Source of the DNA: Strigamia acuminata
Lineage: Eukaryota; Arthropoda; Chilopoda; Geophilomorpha; Linotaeniidae
Assembly: GCA_949358305.1 (NCBI GenBank)
Contig: OX442315.1
Coordinates: 7,466,427-7,530,426, forward strand
Direction: 5' to 3'
DNA: 64,000 nucleotides
Shown here: piece after piece, positions 1 to 10,135 of the stretch
How the letters are laid out: each line of letters opens with the position of its first letter
How positions within the stretch are numbered: position 1 is the stretch's first letter
Program-made: the position numbers and the translations under genes
The notes under the pieces: generated by a model
Told to the model about the DNA's origin: nothing
Database searches by the model: none
The model's input: the letters and a program-made list of their open reading frames with translations, nothing else

Positions 1-283
1 ACTACTAGCGCCATACGGTGGCTGCTGATAAAAATTGGAAGCGCTAAGTAGAAGCGCTTTTATAAGATTAGGAGAAGCCAACTTAAATTTAAGCTGGAAT
101 TTCTAAGGGGCAGAATTTTCAAAGATGAATAAATAAGTAAATAATGTACAGAACACTCCAAATTTTTTTGGAAACAAACATTATCGTTGTGTGAACAAAG
201 TCAGAAAATTTCAGAAAATTATATTAAACCAAAAAAAAGTTTTCCTATTCAAGAAGAGTGTTGTCCCAAAATTTGTACATTGT

Positions 284-729
284 TGTCCATCTGAGGGTTA
301 AGCAGAATAACTTGGATTTTGAAATTAAACCTAACAATTCTTGTAATTTTGTATCTTTTAAATTAAGTGATATTTAGTTTTACTGCCACATTCAAAACAT
401 CGAACAAATATTCTGTTGCTATCGTTGGCATTTCATGCTTGCACATCGTGCGCCATCGTTTGGCCACAGACCTAAATACTACTGCACTGCAAATGACGAA
501 ATAAAATCAGTATTTGTTGTTTTATTGAATGTTATATTCCTGTCCGCCAGGTGTCTTTACCACCTGTGCACCTGTATTTGGCACTGACCAATCAGTGCCC
601 TGTTTTGTATTTAGTGCTCCGCGCACTTTTAAACATCTGTTTTAGATTAAAACCATCACTGTTAATATTTCACCAAAAAGCCAAGCGTCTCCATTTTTAT
701 GCCTCCAACATATTAGAACAAAAACTACA
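284..729 (+). repeat. Copia-A left LTR portion (R-U5)
   Basis: Positions 284-515 are repeated at 5063-5294; 516-729 occur only here. The stretch ends in CTACA directly before the primer site, the expected 3' end of an LTR. An AATAAA lies at 500-505. The start is not a proven LTR end, because the U3 part seems to be present only at the right side. Confidence 0.7.
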
Positions 730-759
730 GGTTATGGGCCCAGCACGCTTCCACTGCGC
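730..759 (+). other. Copia-A primer-binding site, complementary to the 5' half of initiator tRNA-Met
   Basis: The 30 bases from 730 (core GGTTATGGGCCCAGCACGC) are complementary to the anticodon stem-loop, D-stem and part of the 5' side of the insect initiator tRNA-Met as I know it. Drosophila copia uses the same internal tRNA site, primed by a tRNA fragment, but its published match is about half as long. The site abuts the LTR without a spacer. Confidence 0.85.
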
Positions 760-850
760 TTAAAAATCATCAAGTTTTGTACCGGAACATTCGAGGAAGT
801 TAAAAACGAATTTAACACGAACATTCCACAAGAAACAGAACTAAGAAACG

Positions 851-3800
851 ATGGCGAACGGCGGCGGAAATTCAGCTCGAATCGAGGCGTTGGGAAAGGA
901 AAACTTCGACACATGGAAGATCCAGATGGAAGCAATTTTGGATCAACGGGACCTACTCGTGCACGCGGAAGGTACGTCGAAACGACCAGAGACCATTGAA
1001 GGCAACGCGAAACGTATGAAGGAGATCGAGACGTGGGAGAAAAGTGATCGAACAGCCAAAAATGACATTTTGCTAAACATAAAGCAATCTGAACTTCGAA
1101 TGGCCAAAAATTGCAGCACCGCAAATGAATTGTGGAGGAAGTTGCATAGTGTGTACCAATCGAAAGGACCGGCAAGAAAAATCACGTTGTTAAAACGACT
1201 CGCGACACACAAGATGGCGGACGGAGAAAACGTGGAGAGTCACCTAAAAGAATTCTTCGAACTAGTAGACAAATTGCTAGACATGGATTTTAAAATGCCC
1301 GAAGATTTCACAACGATTCTACTGCTACTGAGTTTGCCAAATTCCTACGACAACTTTCGATGCGCAATAGAATCCCAAGATAAATTGCCATCGCTGGAAG
1401 TTTTGGAGGGAAAAATCAAAGACGAGTCGATCGCCCGCGGAAAAGGAAAAGAAGACGTGTCGGACGCCATGATGGCCAGAAAAACGTTCCAAAAACGTAA
1501 GCAACCAAAGAAATACGGCGACGAAAATTCGAATTCGACCGAGAAGCCAGTTTTCAAATACAAGTGTCACGGTTGCGGAAAAATTGGCCACAAAATCGCC
1601 GATTGCCGAAGTAAAAGCAAGAAGGAAAGCGCATCAAGAGCCGAGAAATCCAAGTACGAATTATTTTTCTGCGAGCAAATCGAGACAGCGCTGATAAGCG
1701 AGACGTCACGACCGAAAAATTGGTGTTTGGACAGCGGCGCCAGCTCCCACATGTGCTCGAACGATTCAACATTTTCGACGATCGAATTCCTGAAAAACCA
1801 AAAACTGAATTTGGCCAGCAAAGCGAGTACAAAAATCGACGGAAAAGGAACCGCGAAAATTGTCGTCAACACCGGGAACGGAAATGTGAAGCTGGATTTG
1901 GCGGAAACTCTTTTGGTGCGAGATCTACGAACGAATTTGATGTCGGTCGGGAAGATCACAGAACGGGGACACAAGGTGATTTTCGATGATAAGTCAGCAG
2001 AAGTGATAAATCCGAAGGGAGAAATCGTATTCACCGCCGAAAAAAGGAACGGACTGTATTACATCGTCGACGAGACCGAGGAGGCTGCGACTGCAGCGGA
2101 AATCGAAGTCGGAACCGGATCAAAACCTGCAAAACCCGCAAGTACGAAAATACAAGAATGGCACAAAAGACTTGGGCACCTGAACGAGTCAAGTCTGAAA
2201 ATACTAAACGAAAAGGCGGACGGAATGAATTTGGAAAAGGACGCCAAGCTGCCAACTTGTGAAACTTGCATCGAGGGGAAGCACGCAAGTACGAAATTTC
2301 CTGACTCCACGTCAAAAAGCGAAAAACTGCTGGAACTTGTACACTCGGACGTTTGCGGACCAATGCCAACAAAGTCCATGAACGGATCAAGATACTTCGT
2401 GACCTTCACCGACGACAAATCGAGGTGGTGCAAGGTGTATTTTCTGAAGCACAAAAGCGAAGTTTTCGAGGCATTCAAGTCATTTAAAACGTTTTGCGAG
2501 AGGGAAACTGGTTGCGCACTAAAAGTTTTACGATCGGACAACGGGAAGGAATATGTAAATAAGAAATTCGACGCATATTTACAAGAAAACGGCATAAAGC
2601 GCCAAACCAGCGTCGAACGAACCCCGGAACAAAATGGCGTCTCGGAAAGAATGAATAGAACTTTGATCGAGATGGCACGATGCATGTTACTGCAAGCAAA
2701 ATTGCCTAACTCATATTGGGCGGAAGCAATCAACACTGCATGCCACATCCGAAATAAATGCCCGACTAGAAGTTTGGAAAATGAAATCCCGCATCAAGTC
2801 TGGACCGGAAGAAAACCGAATGTCGACTATTTTCGAGTTTTTGGAAGCAGAGTCTTCGCGTTGGACAAGAAACCGAACAAGGGGAAGTTCGAACCGAAGT
2901 CAAAAGAATGTATTCTCATCGGATATTGGGACGGATCGAAGGCGTATCGCTTGTGGTCAAAAAGCGAAAACAAAATTATAAAAAGTCGCGATGTGAAATT
3001 TGTCGAAAAATCGGAAAATGAAACGAATGAAGAATGTGAAGAAAACGATAATAACAATAATTTTAATGACATTCTCACCGATTGCAGAACAGATCAAATC
3101 GAGAATGGAACCGAAATTTCCGAGGACGAAGTCGAGAGCGCAGGCGAGAACGAGCCCGATAATGAGGACGAGAGAGAGACGCAACACGAAGAAGCCGAAC
3201 CTCGTCAGAATGAAAACGCGCAAATAATTCCACGACGATCCTCGAGAACGCCAAAACCTTACCCAAATCGAAATGGGGACCCACCCAGAAAGAAATACAC
3301 CAGAAAGAATCCGACAACAACTAATGAAGTTTTGGACGAAATTGCACAGATAGCAATTCTCGACGATCCAACGACAGCGGCCGAAGCTTTGAATGGAAAC
3401 GACCCACAAGAATGGATGAAAGCGATGAAGGAAGAGTACGACGCTTTAATCGAAAACGAAACGTGGGAGGAGTGCGACCGACCAAAAAATAGAAACGTAA
3501 TCGGATGTAGATGGGTCCTCCGCACGAAATTTGAAGCAGACGGGTCAATCGAACGCAGAAAGGCCAGACTGGTCGCCAAAGGATATGCACAGCAGCCAGG
3601 CATCGATTACTTTGAAACCTACGCGCCCGTCGCACGACCGGGATCAATTCGAATGATGATGGCAATCGCAGCCGAGTTGGGATTGACCGTACACCAAATG
3701 GACGCGATAACGGCATATTTGAACGGCGAAATCGAAGAGGAAATTTTTATGGAATTCCCCGAATATTTGGAATTTATTGCTGGAATAAAAATCAAGAAAG

Positions 3801-4951
3801 GAAAAGTCTGCCGGATGAAAAAGGCGTTATACGGATTGAAGCAGTCGGGTCGCCAGTGGTACAAAAAACTGGACGAGAAGTTGCAAAAGCACGGACTGAA
3901 GCCAACAAACGCAGACCCATGCGTGTATTACCAAATGAATGGAGAAGTCATCACGCTCGTCGCAATCTACGTGGATGATTTTATCATCGCAACGAACTGC
4001 AAAAGAAACTTGGAGAAATTAAAATCGAACCTGAAGAGCGAGTTCAAAATGAAGGATTTAGGACAAATTCACTACTGCTTGGGAATCGAGTTTAAACAGG
4101 ACGAAAAGACGAAATCAATCACGATGGCGCAGAAAAAATACGTTAAGGACATACTGAATCGTTTCGGAATGCAAGACTGCTCGAAAAACACAACTCCACT
4201 CGACGCAAATCAGAAATTGCAGAAAAACAAGAAAAAGGAGGATGGGACCGACGAAGAGCTACTGGATCCAGAGAAGTTCCCGTACCAAAGTTTAATCGGA
4301 TCACTCATGTACCTCGCCGTTTGCACTCGACCCGATATTTCCTACACCGTCAGCGCATTAAGTCAATATAATACGTGCTTCACCGGAACTCATTGGACAG
4401 CAGCAAAACGCGTCCTAAGATATTTGAAGCACTCATCGAATCTCGGGCTAAAATTCGAAAAGACCGGAAAAGACTTAGTCGGCTACACGGATGCAGATTG
4501 GGGAGCAAACTTGGACGACCGTCGCTCGTACACCGGCTACTGCTTTAAACTCGCGAACGCGACAATATGCTGGGAAGCAAGAAAGCAGAAGACCGTCGCA
4601 ACCTCGTCGACCGAAGCAGAATATATGGCGTTGGCCGACGCGTCAAAAGAAGCAATCTACTTGCGAAACTTCCTAGACGAAATTAAATACATCAACAAGA
4701 AGAAAGAAACGACCCTCATTTATAGCGATAATCAGGGGGCACACAAATTGGTGCGAAACCCAATTTTTCATTCCAGAACCAAGCACATCGACATTCGCCA
4801 CCATTTTGTTCGAGAAACATGTGAGCGGGGAGATATCGACATAGAATTCCTGGAGAGTGAGAAGATGGTCGCCGATGTGTTGACCAAGGGGCTTTTTAAG
4901 CCAAAACACGAAGAATTGATCGCCCAATTTGGATTGAAGGAAATTGTTTAA
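851..4951 (+). CDS. gag-pol: Copia-A gag-pol polyprotein, intact
   Basis: One open frame of 1366 codons encodes all proteins of a Ty1/copia element. In order: a Gag N-terminus of about 230 residues; one CCHC zinc knuckle (C239, C242, H247, C252); an aspartic protease with DSG at 294-296; the pre-integrase HHCC region with RLGHL near 440; an integrase core with D500, D563 and E599, a D-35-E spacing; a reverse transcriptase with YVDD at 1040-1043; and RNase H with YTDADWG near 1220 and TSSTEAEY further on. No stop or shift interrupts it and the length is normal for the superfamily. The ATG at 851 lies 91 bases after the primer site. As in copia, Gag is probably made from the same RNA after splicing or by cleavage; I see no separate gag stop. 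The intact frame suggests a recent insertion even though the LTR ends are incomplete. Confidence 0.95.
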   Translation: MANGGGNSARIEALGKENFDTWKIQMEAILDQRDLLVHAEGTSKRPETIEGNAKRMKEIETWEKSDRTAKNDILLNIKQSELRMAKNCSTANELWRKLHSVYQSKGPARKITLLKRLATHKMADGENVESHLKEFFELVDKLLDMDFKMPEDFTTILLLLSLPNSYDNFRCAIESQDKLPSLEVLEGKIKDESIARGKGKEDVSDAMMARKTFQKRKQPKKYGDENSNSTEKPVFKYKCHGCGKIGHKIADCRSKSKKESASRAEKSKYELFFCEQIETALISETSRPKNWCLDSGASSHMCSNDSTFSTIEFLKNQKLNLASKASTKIDGKGTAKIVVNTGNGNVKLDLAETLLVRDLRTNLMSVGKITERGHKVIFDDKSAEVINPKGEIVFTAEKRNGLYYIVDETEEAATAAEIEVGTGSKPAKPASTKIQEWHKRLGHLNESSLKILNEKADGMNLEKDAKLPTCETCIEGKHASTKFPDSTSKSEKLLELVHSDVCGPMPTKSMNGSRYFVTFTDDKSRWCKVYFLKHKSEVFEAFKSFKTFCERETGCALKVLRSDNGKEYVNKKFDAYLQENGIKRQTSVERTPEQNGVSERMNRTLIEMARCMLLQAKLPNSYWAEAINTACHIRNKCPTRSLENEIPHQVWTGRKPNVDYFRVFGSRVFALDKKPNKGKFEPKSKECILIGYWDGSKAYRLWSKSENKIIKSRDVKFVEKSENETNEECEENDNNNNFNDILTDCRTDQIENGTEISEDEVESAGENEPDNEDERETQHEEAEPRQNENAQIIPRRSSRTPKPYPNRNGDPPRKKYTRKNPTTTNEVLDEIAQIAILDDPTTAAEALNGNDPQEWMKAMKEEYDALIENETWEECDRPKNRNVIGCRWVLRTKFEADGSIERRKARLVAKGYAQQPGIDYFETYAPVARPGSIRMMMAIAAELGLTVHQMDAITAYLNGEIEEEIFMEFPEYLEFIAGIKIKKGKVCRMKKALYGLKQSGRQWYKKLDEKLQKHGLKPTNADPCVYYQMNGEVITLVAIYVDDFIIATNCKRNLEKLKSNLKSEFKMKDLGQIHYCLGIEFKQDEKTKSITMAQKKYVKDILNRFGMQDCSKNTTPLDANQKLQKNKKKEDGTDEELLDPEKFPYQSLIGSLMYLAVCTRPDISYTVSALSQYNTCFTGTHWTAAKRVLRYLKHSSNLGLKFEKTGKDLVGYTDADWGANLDDRRSYTGYCFKLANATICWEARKQKTVATSSTEAEYMALADASKEAIYLRNFLDEIKYINKKKETTLIYSDNQGAHKLVRNPIFHSRTKHIDIRHHFVRETCERGDIDIEFLESEKMVADVLTKGLFKPKHEELIAQFGLKEIV

Positions 4952-5062
4952 GAAATATTGTTTTTAATATTTTGAATTGTTTGTGAATGAATACTTTAAT
5001 GTTTAAATGTCTAAATTGCTTAAGAAAAATGTTTTGAATTTTGAAATGTAGGAATATTGCCA

Positions 5063-5294
5063 TGTCCATCTGAGGGTTAAGCAGAATAACTTGGATTTTG
5101 AAATTAAACCTAACAATTCTTGTAATTTTGTATCTTTTAAATTAAGTGATATTTAGTTTTACTGCCACATTCAAAACATCGAACAAATATTCTGTTGCTA
5201 TCGTTGGCATTTCATGCTTGCACATCGTGCGCCATCGTTTGGCCACAGACCTAAATACTACTGCACTGCAAATGACGAAATAAAATCAGTATTT
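5063..5294 (+). repeat. Copia-A right terminal repeat (R), truncated LTR
   Basis: Matches 284-515 by eye over its full length. It contains the polyadenylation signal AATAAA at 5279-5284 and stops ten bases later. The 111 bases between the gag-pol stop and 5063 would hold the polypurine tract and U3 if the R-to-R reading is right; a purine run GAAGGAAA precedes TGTTTAAG at about 4946. Confidence 0.7.
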
Positions 5295-5787
5295 ATAGTC
5301 ATTTTCTTTCAAACAAAAAGTGATTTTTGTTATTTTCCGTACATAAAAAGAATATTACACCAGATATTGTAAACTCAAAACCTTCCGTTAATGCCAGAAT
5401 TGTTTTACAATTGGTAAACTTGAGTGGGCTTAAAAATTTGAAAGTTGTATCGCATTCTTAATGTAAAATTATCACTTTACCATTGATCTTAAAATTGATA
5501 AACCTCAATAATCCATTAAAGTTATTAATCTGCAATAATTGCAGTAATATTAACAGTATAGCCTTAAACTGTACAAAGTGTATATCTAACTAATTTCTCT
5601 CATTTATTGGCTTGAGAAGTTACGAGGCCGAGCACGATTCTGCTTTCTTATTCTTTCTTCATTATGACTGGATCCATTTCTGGGATTATTGTAAATTAAC
5701 AAATATATTGAATTAGATTTTATTATAAGACGGATTTGCATAGTGGAGTTTGATTTTACATTTTACTGTAGATTATTAATGGTATAA
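5295..5787. other. AT-rich spacer; start of host segment copy 1
   Basis: No gene seen. Homology with copy 2 begins at about 5580 (matching about 16370, around TATCTAACTAATTT) and runs on into the 3' flank of the LRR gene. Confidence 0.6.
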
Positions 5788-6751
5788 CTAATATTCAAGA
5801 CGCTTTTTGATCTGCACATCCAAGTTATTACTTTTAACATAGCTTTTAAGTACATCAATGTCAATATTATCACAATCATATACGCAGAATTTAGACATTG
5901 GATTTTGCAGTCCAAACAATTTCACGATTGAAGTGGAAGTAATTAAGTTGCAAGAATGTAATTCTAAACTTATCAGATATGGCAGCTCATTCGACTCAAC
6001 AACTTCTGAAATTAAATCGTCAGAAAGAATTTGGCACTGACCAATGAACAATTTTTCTAACCTTTTACACGGTAGTAATAACTTTTTCATTTGTTGTTTA
6101 GTAATATAGAAATCGTTGCAATGTAAAACCAGTCGACGAAGGTTTTTCAACGGAGCATTAATATTATAATCACTTTCAATGACGATTGTACATTCTATTA
6201 ATATTAATTCCTCTAACATTGGCCAAGCGTGATCAACAAGTCGAATATTGATCTGCCAAATGAAAGTCAGCCTGAGACTGGTTAATCCTTGTAGCCGTGT
6301 TAAAGCATTAAAATCCAGATCAGTTCCGTCATTTAACACATCTATCCTTCTTAAATTAGGAAAACCGTTCGTCACAATAGGAATATACTTGTTTTCTATC
6401 GGAGATTCAGTTTCTTCGATAGAATAAGTGCGCGATGTTTGACTTCCATTCGACAGCAGCATAAGAAGTAATTGGTCCCAATAATTATGCTCAAACTTTT
6501 TTAGAAGGGGCAGTTGGTCGAGAAGAAATAAACACCCATTCACAGTGACTTCATCTGTTTGATTCCAAATATCCAAATACTCCAACTTGACACAACTGCT
6601 TAATGACTGGAGCTCATTATCAGTACAGACGCAATTCGAAATATCGAGGCGTGTTAAAAGTGGGCAATTCTGTCCGATCGCAGCAACAACTTCAGCCGTG
6701 GATTCTACTGTATACAGAAGGACTAAACGTTGAAGTTTCGGTAAACTTTGT
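5788..6751 (-). pseudogene. Leucine-rich-repeat protein gene, copy 1, N-terminus lost
   Basis: The frame encodes tandem leucine-rich repeats of the F-box/ZYG11-like type (LPKLQRLVLLYT, CPLLTRLDISNC, LPYLISLELHSC), ending in a stop at 5788. The paralogue at 32187 down to 16596 starts with about 115 further residues carrying a BC-box-like motif; here that part is missing. The homology breaks at 6751/6752, where 150 bp of BEL/Pao integrase DNA has been joined. By chance a reading frame stays open through this foreign DNA to an ATG at 6903, giving a possible 371-residue fusion whose first 50 or so residues are integrase DNA read out of its own frame. Without the N-terminal adaptor region the product would not work as a ligase receptor. 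Whether it is transcribed cannot be seen; the paralogue's promoter region is also gone here. Confidence 0.75.
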
Positions 6752-6901
6752 TGTCTGAATATACGACACTCGGTATTCCTCGCCGTGAAATCATGCGTTT
6801 GAAGGCCAAGATAAACTTCTCCGTTGATAAATCCGATACTAACTCCAGATGCACGGCTCGCACTACCGCGCAGGTAAATAAAGCGATGTAACATTTTTCG
6901 C
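6752..6901 (-). mobile_element. BEL/Pao integrase fragment
   Basis: On the minus strand, in a frame different from the LRR frame, this stretch encodes a piece of BEL/Pao integrase: YIALFTCAVVRAVHLELVSD, then a segment ending VVYSDN. These are the hallmark residues around the first two catalytic aspartates of that superfamily. It replaces 924 bp present in the paralogous copy (31841-32764). No LTR or other BEL sequence flanks it, so it is a fragment joined at a deletion rather than an insertion. Confidence 0.85.
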
Positions 6902-7974
6902 ATGTCTTTTCAAGCAAAAAGAAATGCATTTGCAGGCAGAAAAATGCATTTTGTAATGAAACAATGCATTTTTGTATGACATAATGCGTTTTCCAATGAA
7001 AAATTGCTTTTATGAAAAGAACTTATAAAATTTGGTCCTTTGCTATTACAATTTTCATCTCAGTTGATAAACTTTATATTAATTCCATCTTGTTAATTAT
7101 GAAAAGCTCAAACAATGGTTTCACATTCCTAAACAAGTAATTAATTAATTAATTAATACACCTGAGACACCATTCATACCCCGAGACAACAATAAAGCTA
7201 TTCAATATCTTCAACTTTGTCTTTGTTGTATTTCGGAGGTTACTTTCATCGTGTGTTGTGTCCAGTGTCCCATGGCGCTCCCCTGACCACATGCCGTCCG
7301 TCCAAACACTCACAATTCATCATCTAAATATCTTTTCCCACCACATGGAATGTGTACAAAAGGTGATGTGGATTCTTCTGTCTCCTTGTATATGGGATTA
7401 TTCATTTAACAAGTATCGATTTGACAATTTGGTGTGTTATGGACCAGGTTGAAGTTAGCACAATATTACATTTGCCATAGAGAGAATCCGAATAATTCGG
7501 GCAATCGCAATACTAATAATATTCTTTTTTATTTGTTATAAAATTGTTTTATGAAAAAACAATAAAAACATGATCTTTTCCTGTCCTTTTAAGAAAGGTA
7601 AATTGTCTTACGACTTTTGCGAGTCTTTTTTTTTAGATTAATCAAATTCGAGTTAGGCATGCGGAAGCAAATACAGGTTGCACTGCCATTTGGAAATTTG
7701 TGTTTTACGTTTTATTATAGCCATCGATGCAGCAAAATCGTAAATCACAAAGGTTCGTTTTTTCTGAAACCACTTGTCAATTATTTTTGTCAGTTGAATT
7801 TGTATTATACCGGTGTATAAAAATTTGAGGGGAGGGGGTGATTAGTTTTGTTACGTAATTTTAGGGGGGGAAGGGGTGTGCGGATTTCTTACGACCTTGT
7901 TACAGGTGGGGGAGGGGTTCTAAAAATCAAAAAACTTGCGTTACGTAATTTATGGACGGCATCTTTCCTTAAAA
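6902..7974. other. Spacer shared with copy 2; AATGCATTTT repeats and (AATT)n
   Basis: No gene. Positions 6902-7480 match 32765-33227 plus 34297-34411 of copy 2, apart from the solo LTR there. Four or five degenerate AATGCATTTT units lie at 6920-7015, and an (AATT) run at 7138-7157. From 7488 the sequence resembles 9735-10100 and 35360-35555, a repeated block that lies upstream of the secreted-protein gene. Positions 7830-7974 look like one half of the MITE that follows. Confidence 0.6.
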
Positions 7975-8254
7975 GGGGCCGTCCATAAATGACGTAACTC
8001 ATCAAGGGGAGGGGGAAAGGAATTTCAAATTTTCTTAGGTTCCATGTAAAAAAAGAAAAATTTTAATTTTAAGAAATCAAAATATAATCATTTTTGATAT
8101 GATTTTTGGAAAATTTGGGGAGAAGGGGAATTTCAGTTTTGTTACATCATTAGGGGAGTTGGGGGGTTCGGGAATTTGTTACGACCATGTTACAGAGGGA
8201 AGAAGGGGGTCTAAAAATCCCAAATTTTGCGTTATGTAATTTATGGATGGCCCC
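7975..8254. mobile_element. MITE with GGGGCCGTCCATAAAT terminal inverted repeats
   Basis: The ends GGGGCCGTCCATAAATGACG and its near-complement before 8254 form terminal inverted repeats of about 23 bp around 240 bp of G-rich noncoding DNA. No coding capacity. The target-site duplication is not clear. The other copy is at 56389-56666. Many insect genomes carry repeats with a GGCCGTCCATAAAT terminus; I do not assign a superfamily. Confidence 0.6.
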
Positions 8255-8804
8255 TTATATCAATCATGGACGACGTTATCACAGGCAAGAAAAAGTTTGA
8301 AGTTTGCTGTGCAAATGTGAGATCAAGAATATGGCCGATTACTCTCGATGTACAGTTACTTGATTTCCTTGGTTACCACTCAACAATGCATTGGTTTTGG
8401 GGCGGTTTTGTGGCGCATTGCAGAAAAATCCGCAAATAAACTTTTTATTACCTGTATGCATACGTGTACTTTTCTCTGCCGATTTAATAGCAGTATTCGA
8501 CTTTAATATACACAAAACCACCACAACGTTGTCCTAACACCAAAGCGTCGTGGCTAGGTTTGATATCGCCAAGTTACTCCATCAATGGCCTTTTTCTACC
8601 ATTATTAAAACACAGCGGAACAGCGCCAGAATCACGCGAAACTGTCGTTGTAAATCAGCTCACAACGCGACCTTCAGTCAGTATTCGACTGTATAAAGTT
8701 CGCTCAGCAGATGGCGCTGCAGTATCACGGATATTGTCTACTGCGGAGGTTGTGCATCATAGTGGTCAATGGGAAGAGAGCACCACTCTGCTCCCTCCTT
8801 CCCT
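8255..8804. other. Spacer, nothing recognised; start of near-identical duplicated block
   Basis: Short open frames here have no recognisable domain and no splice context. From about 8230 onward this sequence and copy 2 (offset 48412) are almost identical. Confidence 0.5.
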
Positions 8805-8993
8805 CAGTAAGGGGAATCAGAAAAGAAATTTAAGTACTTAACTGGTCAAGTACTTAAGTGTGGATACGCAACTGAGCATGCCCAGAACATTTTTAAAGTT
8901 TGTTTTTACACACTGGGCATGCTCAGTTGCATATCCACACTTAAGTACTTGACCAGTTAAGTACTTAAATTTCTTTTCTGATTCCCCTTACTG
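8805..8993. repeat. Long hairpin: 81-bp inverted repeat, 27-bp loop
   Basis: The left arm 8805-8885 and right arm 8913-8993 are exact reverse complements except for one position (C in the left arm, T-equivalent in the right). The arms begin CAGTAAGGGGAATCAG and contain two AAGTACTTAA palindromes. No coding. It could be a fold-back MITE or, if transcribed, a hairpin RNA source. No target-site duplication was found. Confidence 0.85.
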
Positions 8994-9023
8994 TGTCGGT
9001 CCTCCCCGCAAGCGGGAATGACC

Positions 9024-9084
9024 TTAGGGCCATTAGGCGGTGTGTGGAGTAAGACGTGCCACCGTGGGTGGCCAAGCCGTCACA
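9024..9084 (-). repeat. Possible LTR-end fragment (TGTGACGGCTTGGCC)
   Basis: Read on the minus strand it begins TGTGACGGCTTGGCCACCC, and the same block with small changes lies at 35141-35201. The TGTGAC start resembles an LTR end, but no partner LTR or primer site is visible. The rest of 8994-10126 shows no gene. Confidence 0.35.
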
Positions 9085-10126
9085 CATTCACTTACTATAT
9101 TGCGTGAGATAGTTTTTAGTTAACAGTGAACATGTGAAGCAATAAAATAAAGTATGGAAACGGACGTTTTCTCAAATCAATTTAACATTTATTCAAGTAA
9201 AACTTATTATATATTAACTAGAACAAAAAAAGGTCAAATTAGTGCAATACTTTACAATGTATTGGCTTGTAGCCCTAAAATAATATGATTTTGAATGCTA
9301 TTCTAATCGGTCCAGATGAAAGGAAAACTTCCCTTTTAACTGGAAATAAACGACGTTTTTGTGACCTTGACCCTGAATTATAACTATCTAAAACTAAGTT
9401 ACAATCGGGTTGGTCAATTGAAACTTATCAATTTTAAATGTGAGAAATATTATTGATGAGAGCAATATTTCTCAAAAATAACAAAACTACTTTATTCTTA
9501 AGTTTGAATAATTTAAATACTAGTTTCTTTACAACAAATGATAAAATTAACTTCTTAACACTAAACGTTATACAAATACTAAATAAATAATGAATATTAG
9601 TAAAAAATATGATGGCGCTGAAGCCTTCTCTGCGACGGGCGTCGTCGTATCGGTCTTGATCGACGATGGCGGTGAAAATAAAGATGAAATCATTATTTCC
9701 TCAAATAATAATAATTCGCAAATATGCAAGGCGAATCCGAATAATTCGTGCAATCGTAATACTTATAATATTCTTTTTTATTCGATACAAAATTGGTTTA
9801 CGAAAAACAATAAAAACATGATCTTTTCCTGGCCTTTTCAGACAGGTAAATTGTCTTACAAGTCTTTTTTTAAAAGTAATCAAGGTCGGGTTAGTAATGC
9901 GGAAGCAAATACAGGATGCACTGCCAGTTAAAAATTTGTGTTTTACGTAGCTAAAAATTTATGCGAATAAACTTTGGGCGTAACAAAGAACGTTTCACGT
10001 TTTATTATAGCCGTCGATGCAGCAAAATCGTAAAACACAAAGGTTTGTTCTTTCTAAAACCAGATGTCAATTATTTTTGTCAGTTGAATGGAGACGTCGT
10101 AAAACATTTTCTATTCAAAATTTGTG

Positions 10127-10135
10127 TATATAAAT
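10127..10135 (+). promoter_or_regulatory. TATA box of the secreted-protein gene
   Basis: TATATAAAT lies about 30-36 bases before a likely start region (TCAGAC at 10161). A short untranslated exon would follow and end at 10199 with AG|GCAAGT, a strong GC-type donor; the matching acceptor CCACAG ends at 10927. The placement relative to the coding start at 10955 supports it as the promoter. Confidence 0.5.

Larger units (their letters stand above)
284..5294 (+). mobile_element. Copia-A, Ty1/copia retrotransposon with transcript-like ends
   Basis: A copia element with an intact gag-pol frame lies between two direct repeats of 232 bp (284-515 and 5063-5294) that look identical. The primer site sits at 730, not at 516, so the left LTR must extend to 729. 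The right repeat stops at 5294, ten bases after an AATAAA at 5279, and lacks the sequence corresponding to 516-729. No target-site duplication is visible (left flank ends tacattgt, right flank starts atagtcat). The order fits R-U5-PBS-gag-pol-U3-R, the layout of a genomic RNA, or a cDNA trimmed at both ends. The family assignment is firm; the exact element ends are inferred from the repeat boundaries. Confidence 0.88.

Noticed and set aside
730-759. A tRNA gene fragment on the minus strand
   Set aside because: The match to initiator tRNA-Met covers only part of the 5' half and sits exactly at the LTR end, so it is the primer-binding site.
6723-6929. A short protein with integrase similarity as a gene of its own
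   Set aside because: It is a 150-bp fragment of BEL/Pao integrase joined to LRR sequence, with no element around it.
9590-9931. 113-codon open frame before the secreted-protein gene
   Set aside because: Low-complexity, Asn-rich translation of AT-rich repeated DNA; no splice context, no domain, and a related block (35239-35297) does not keep the frame.
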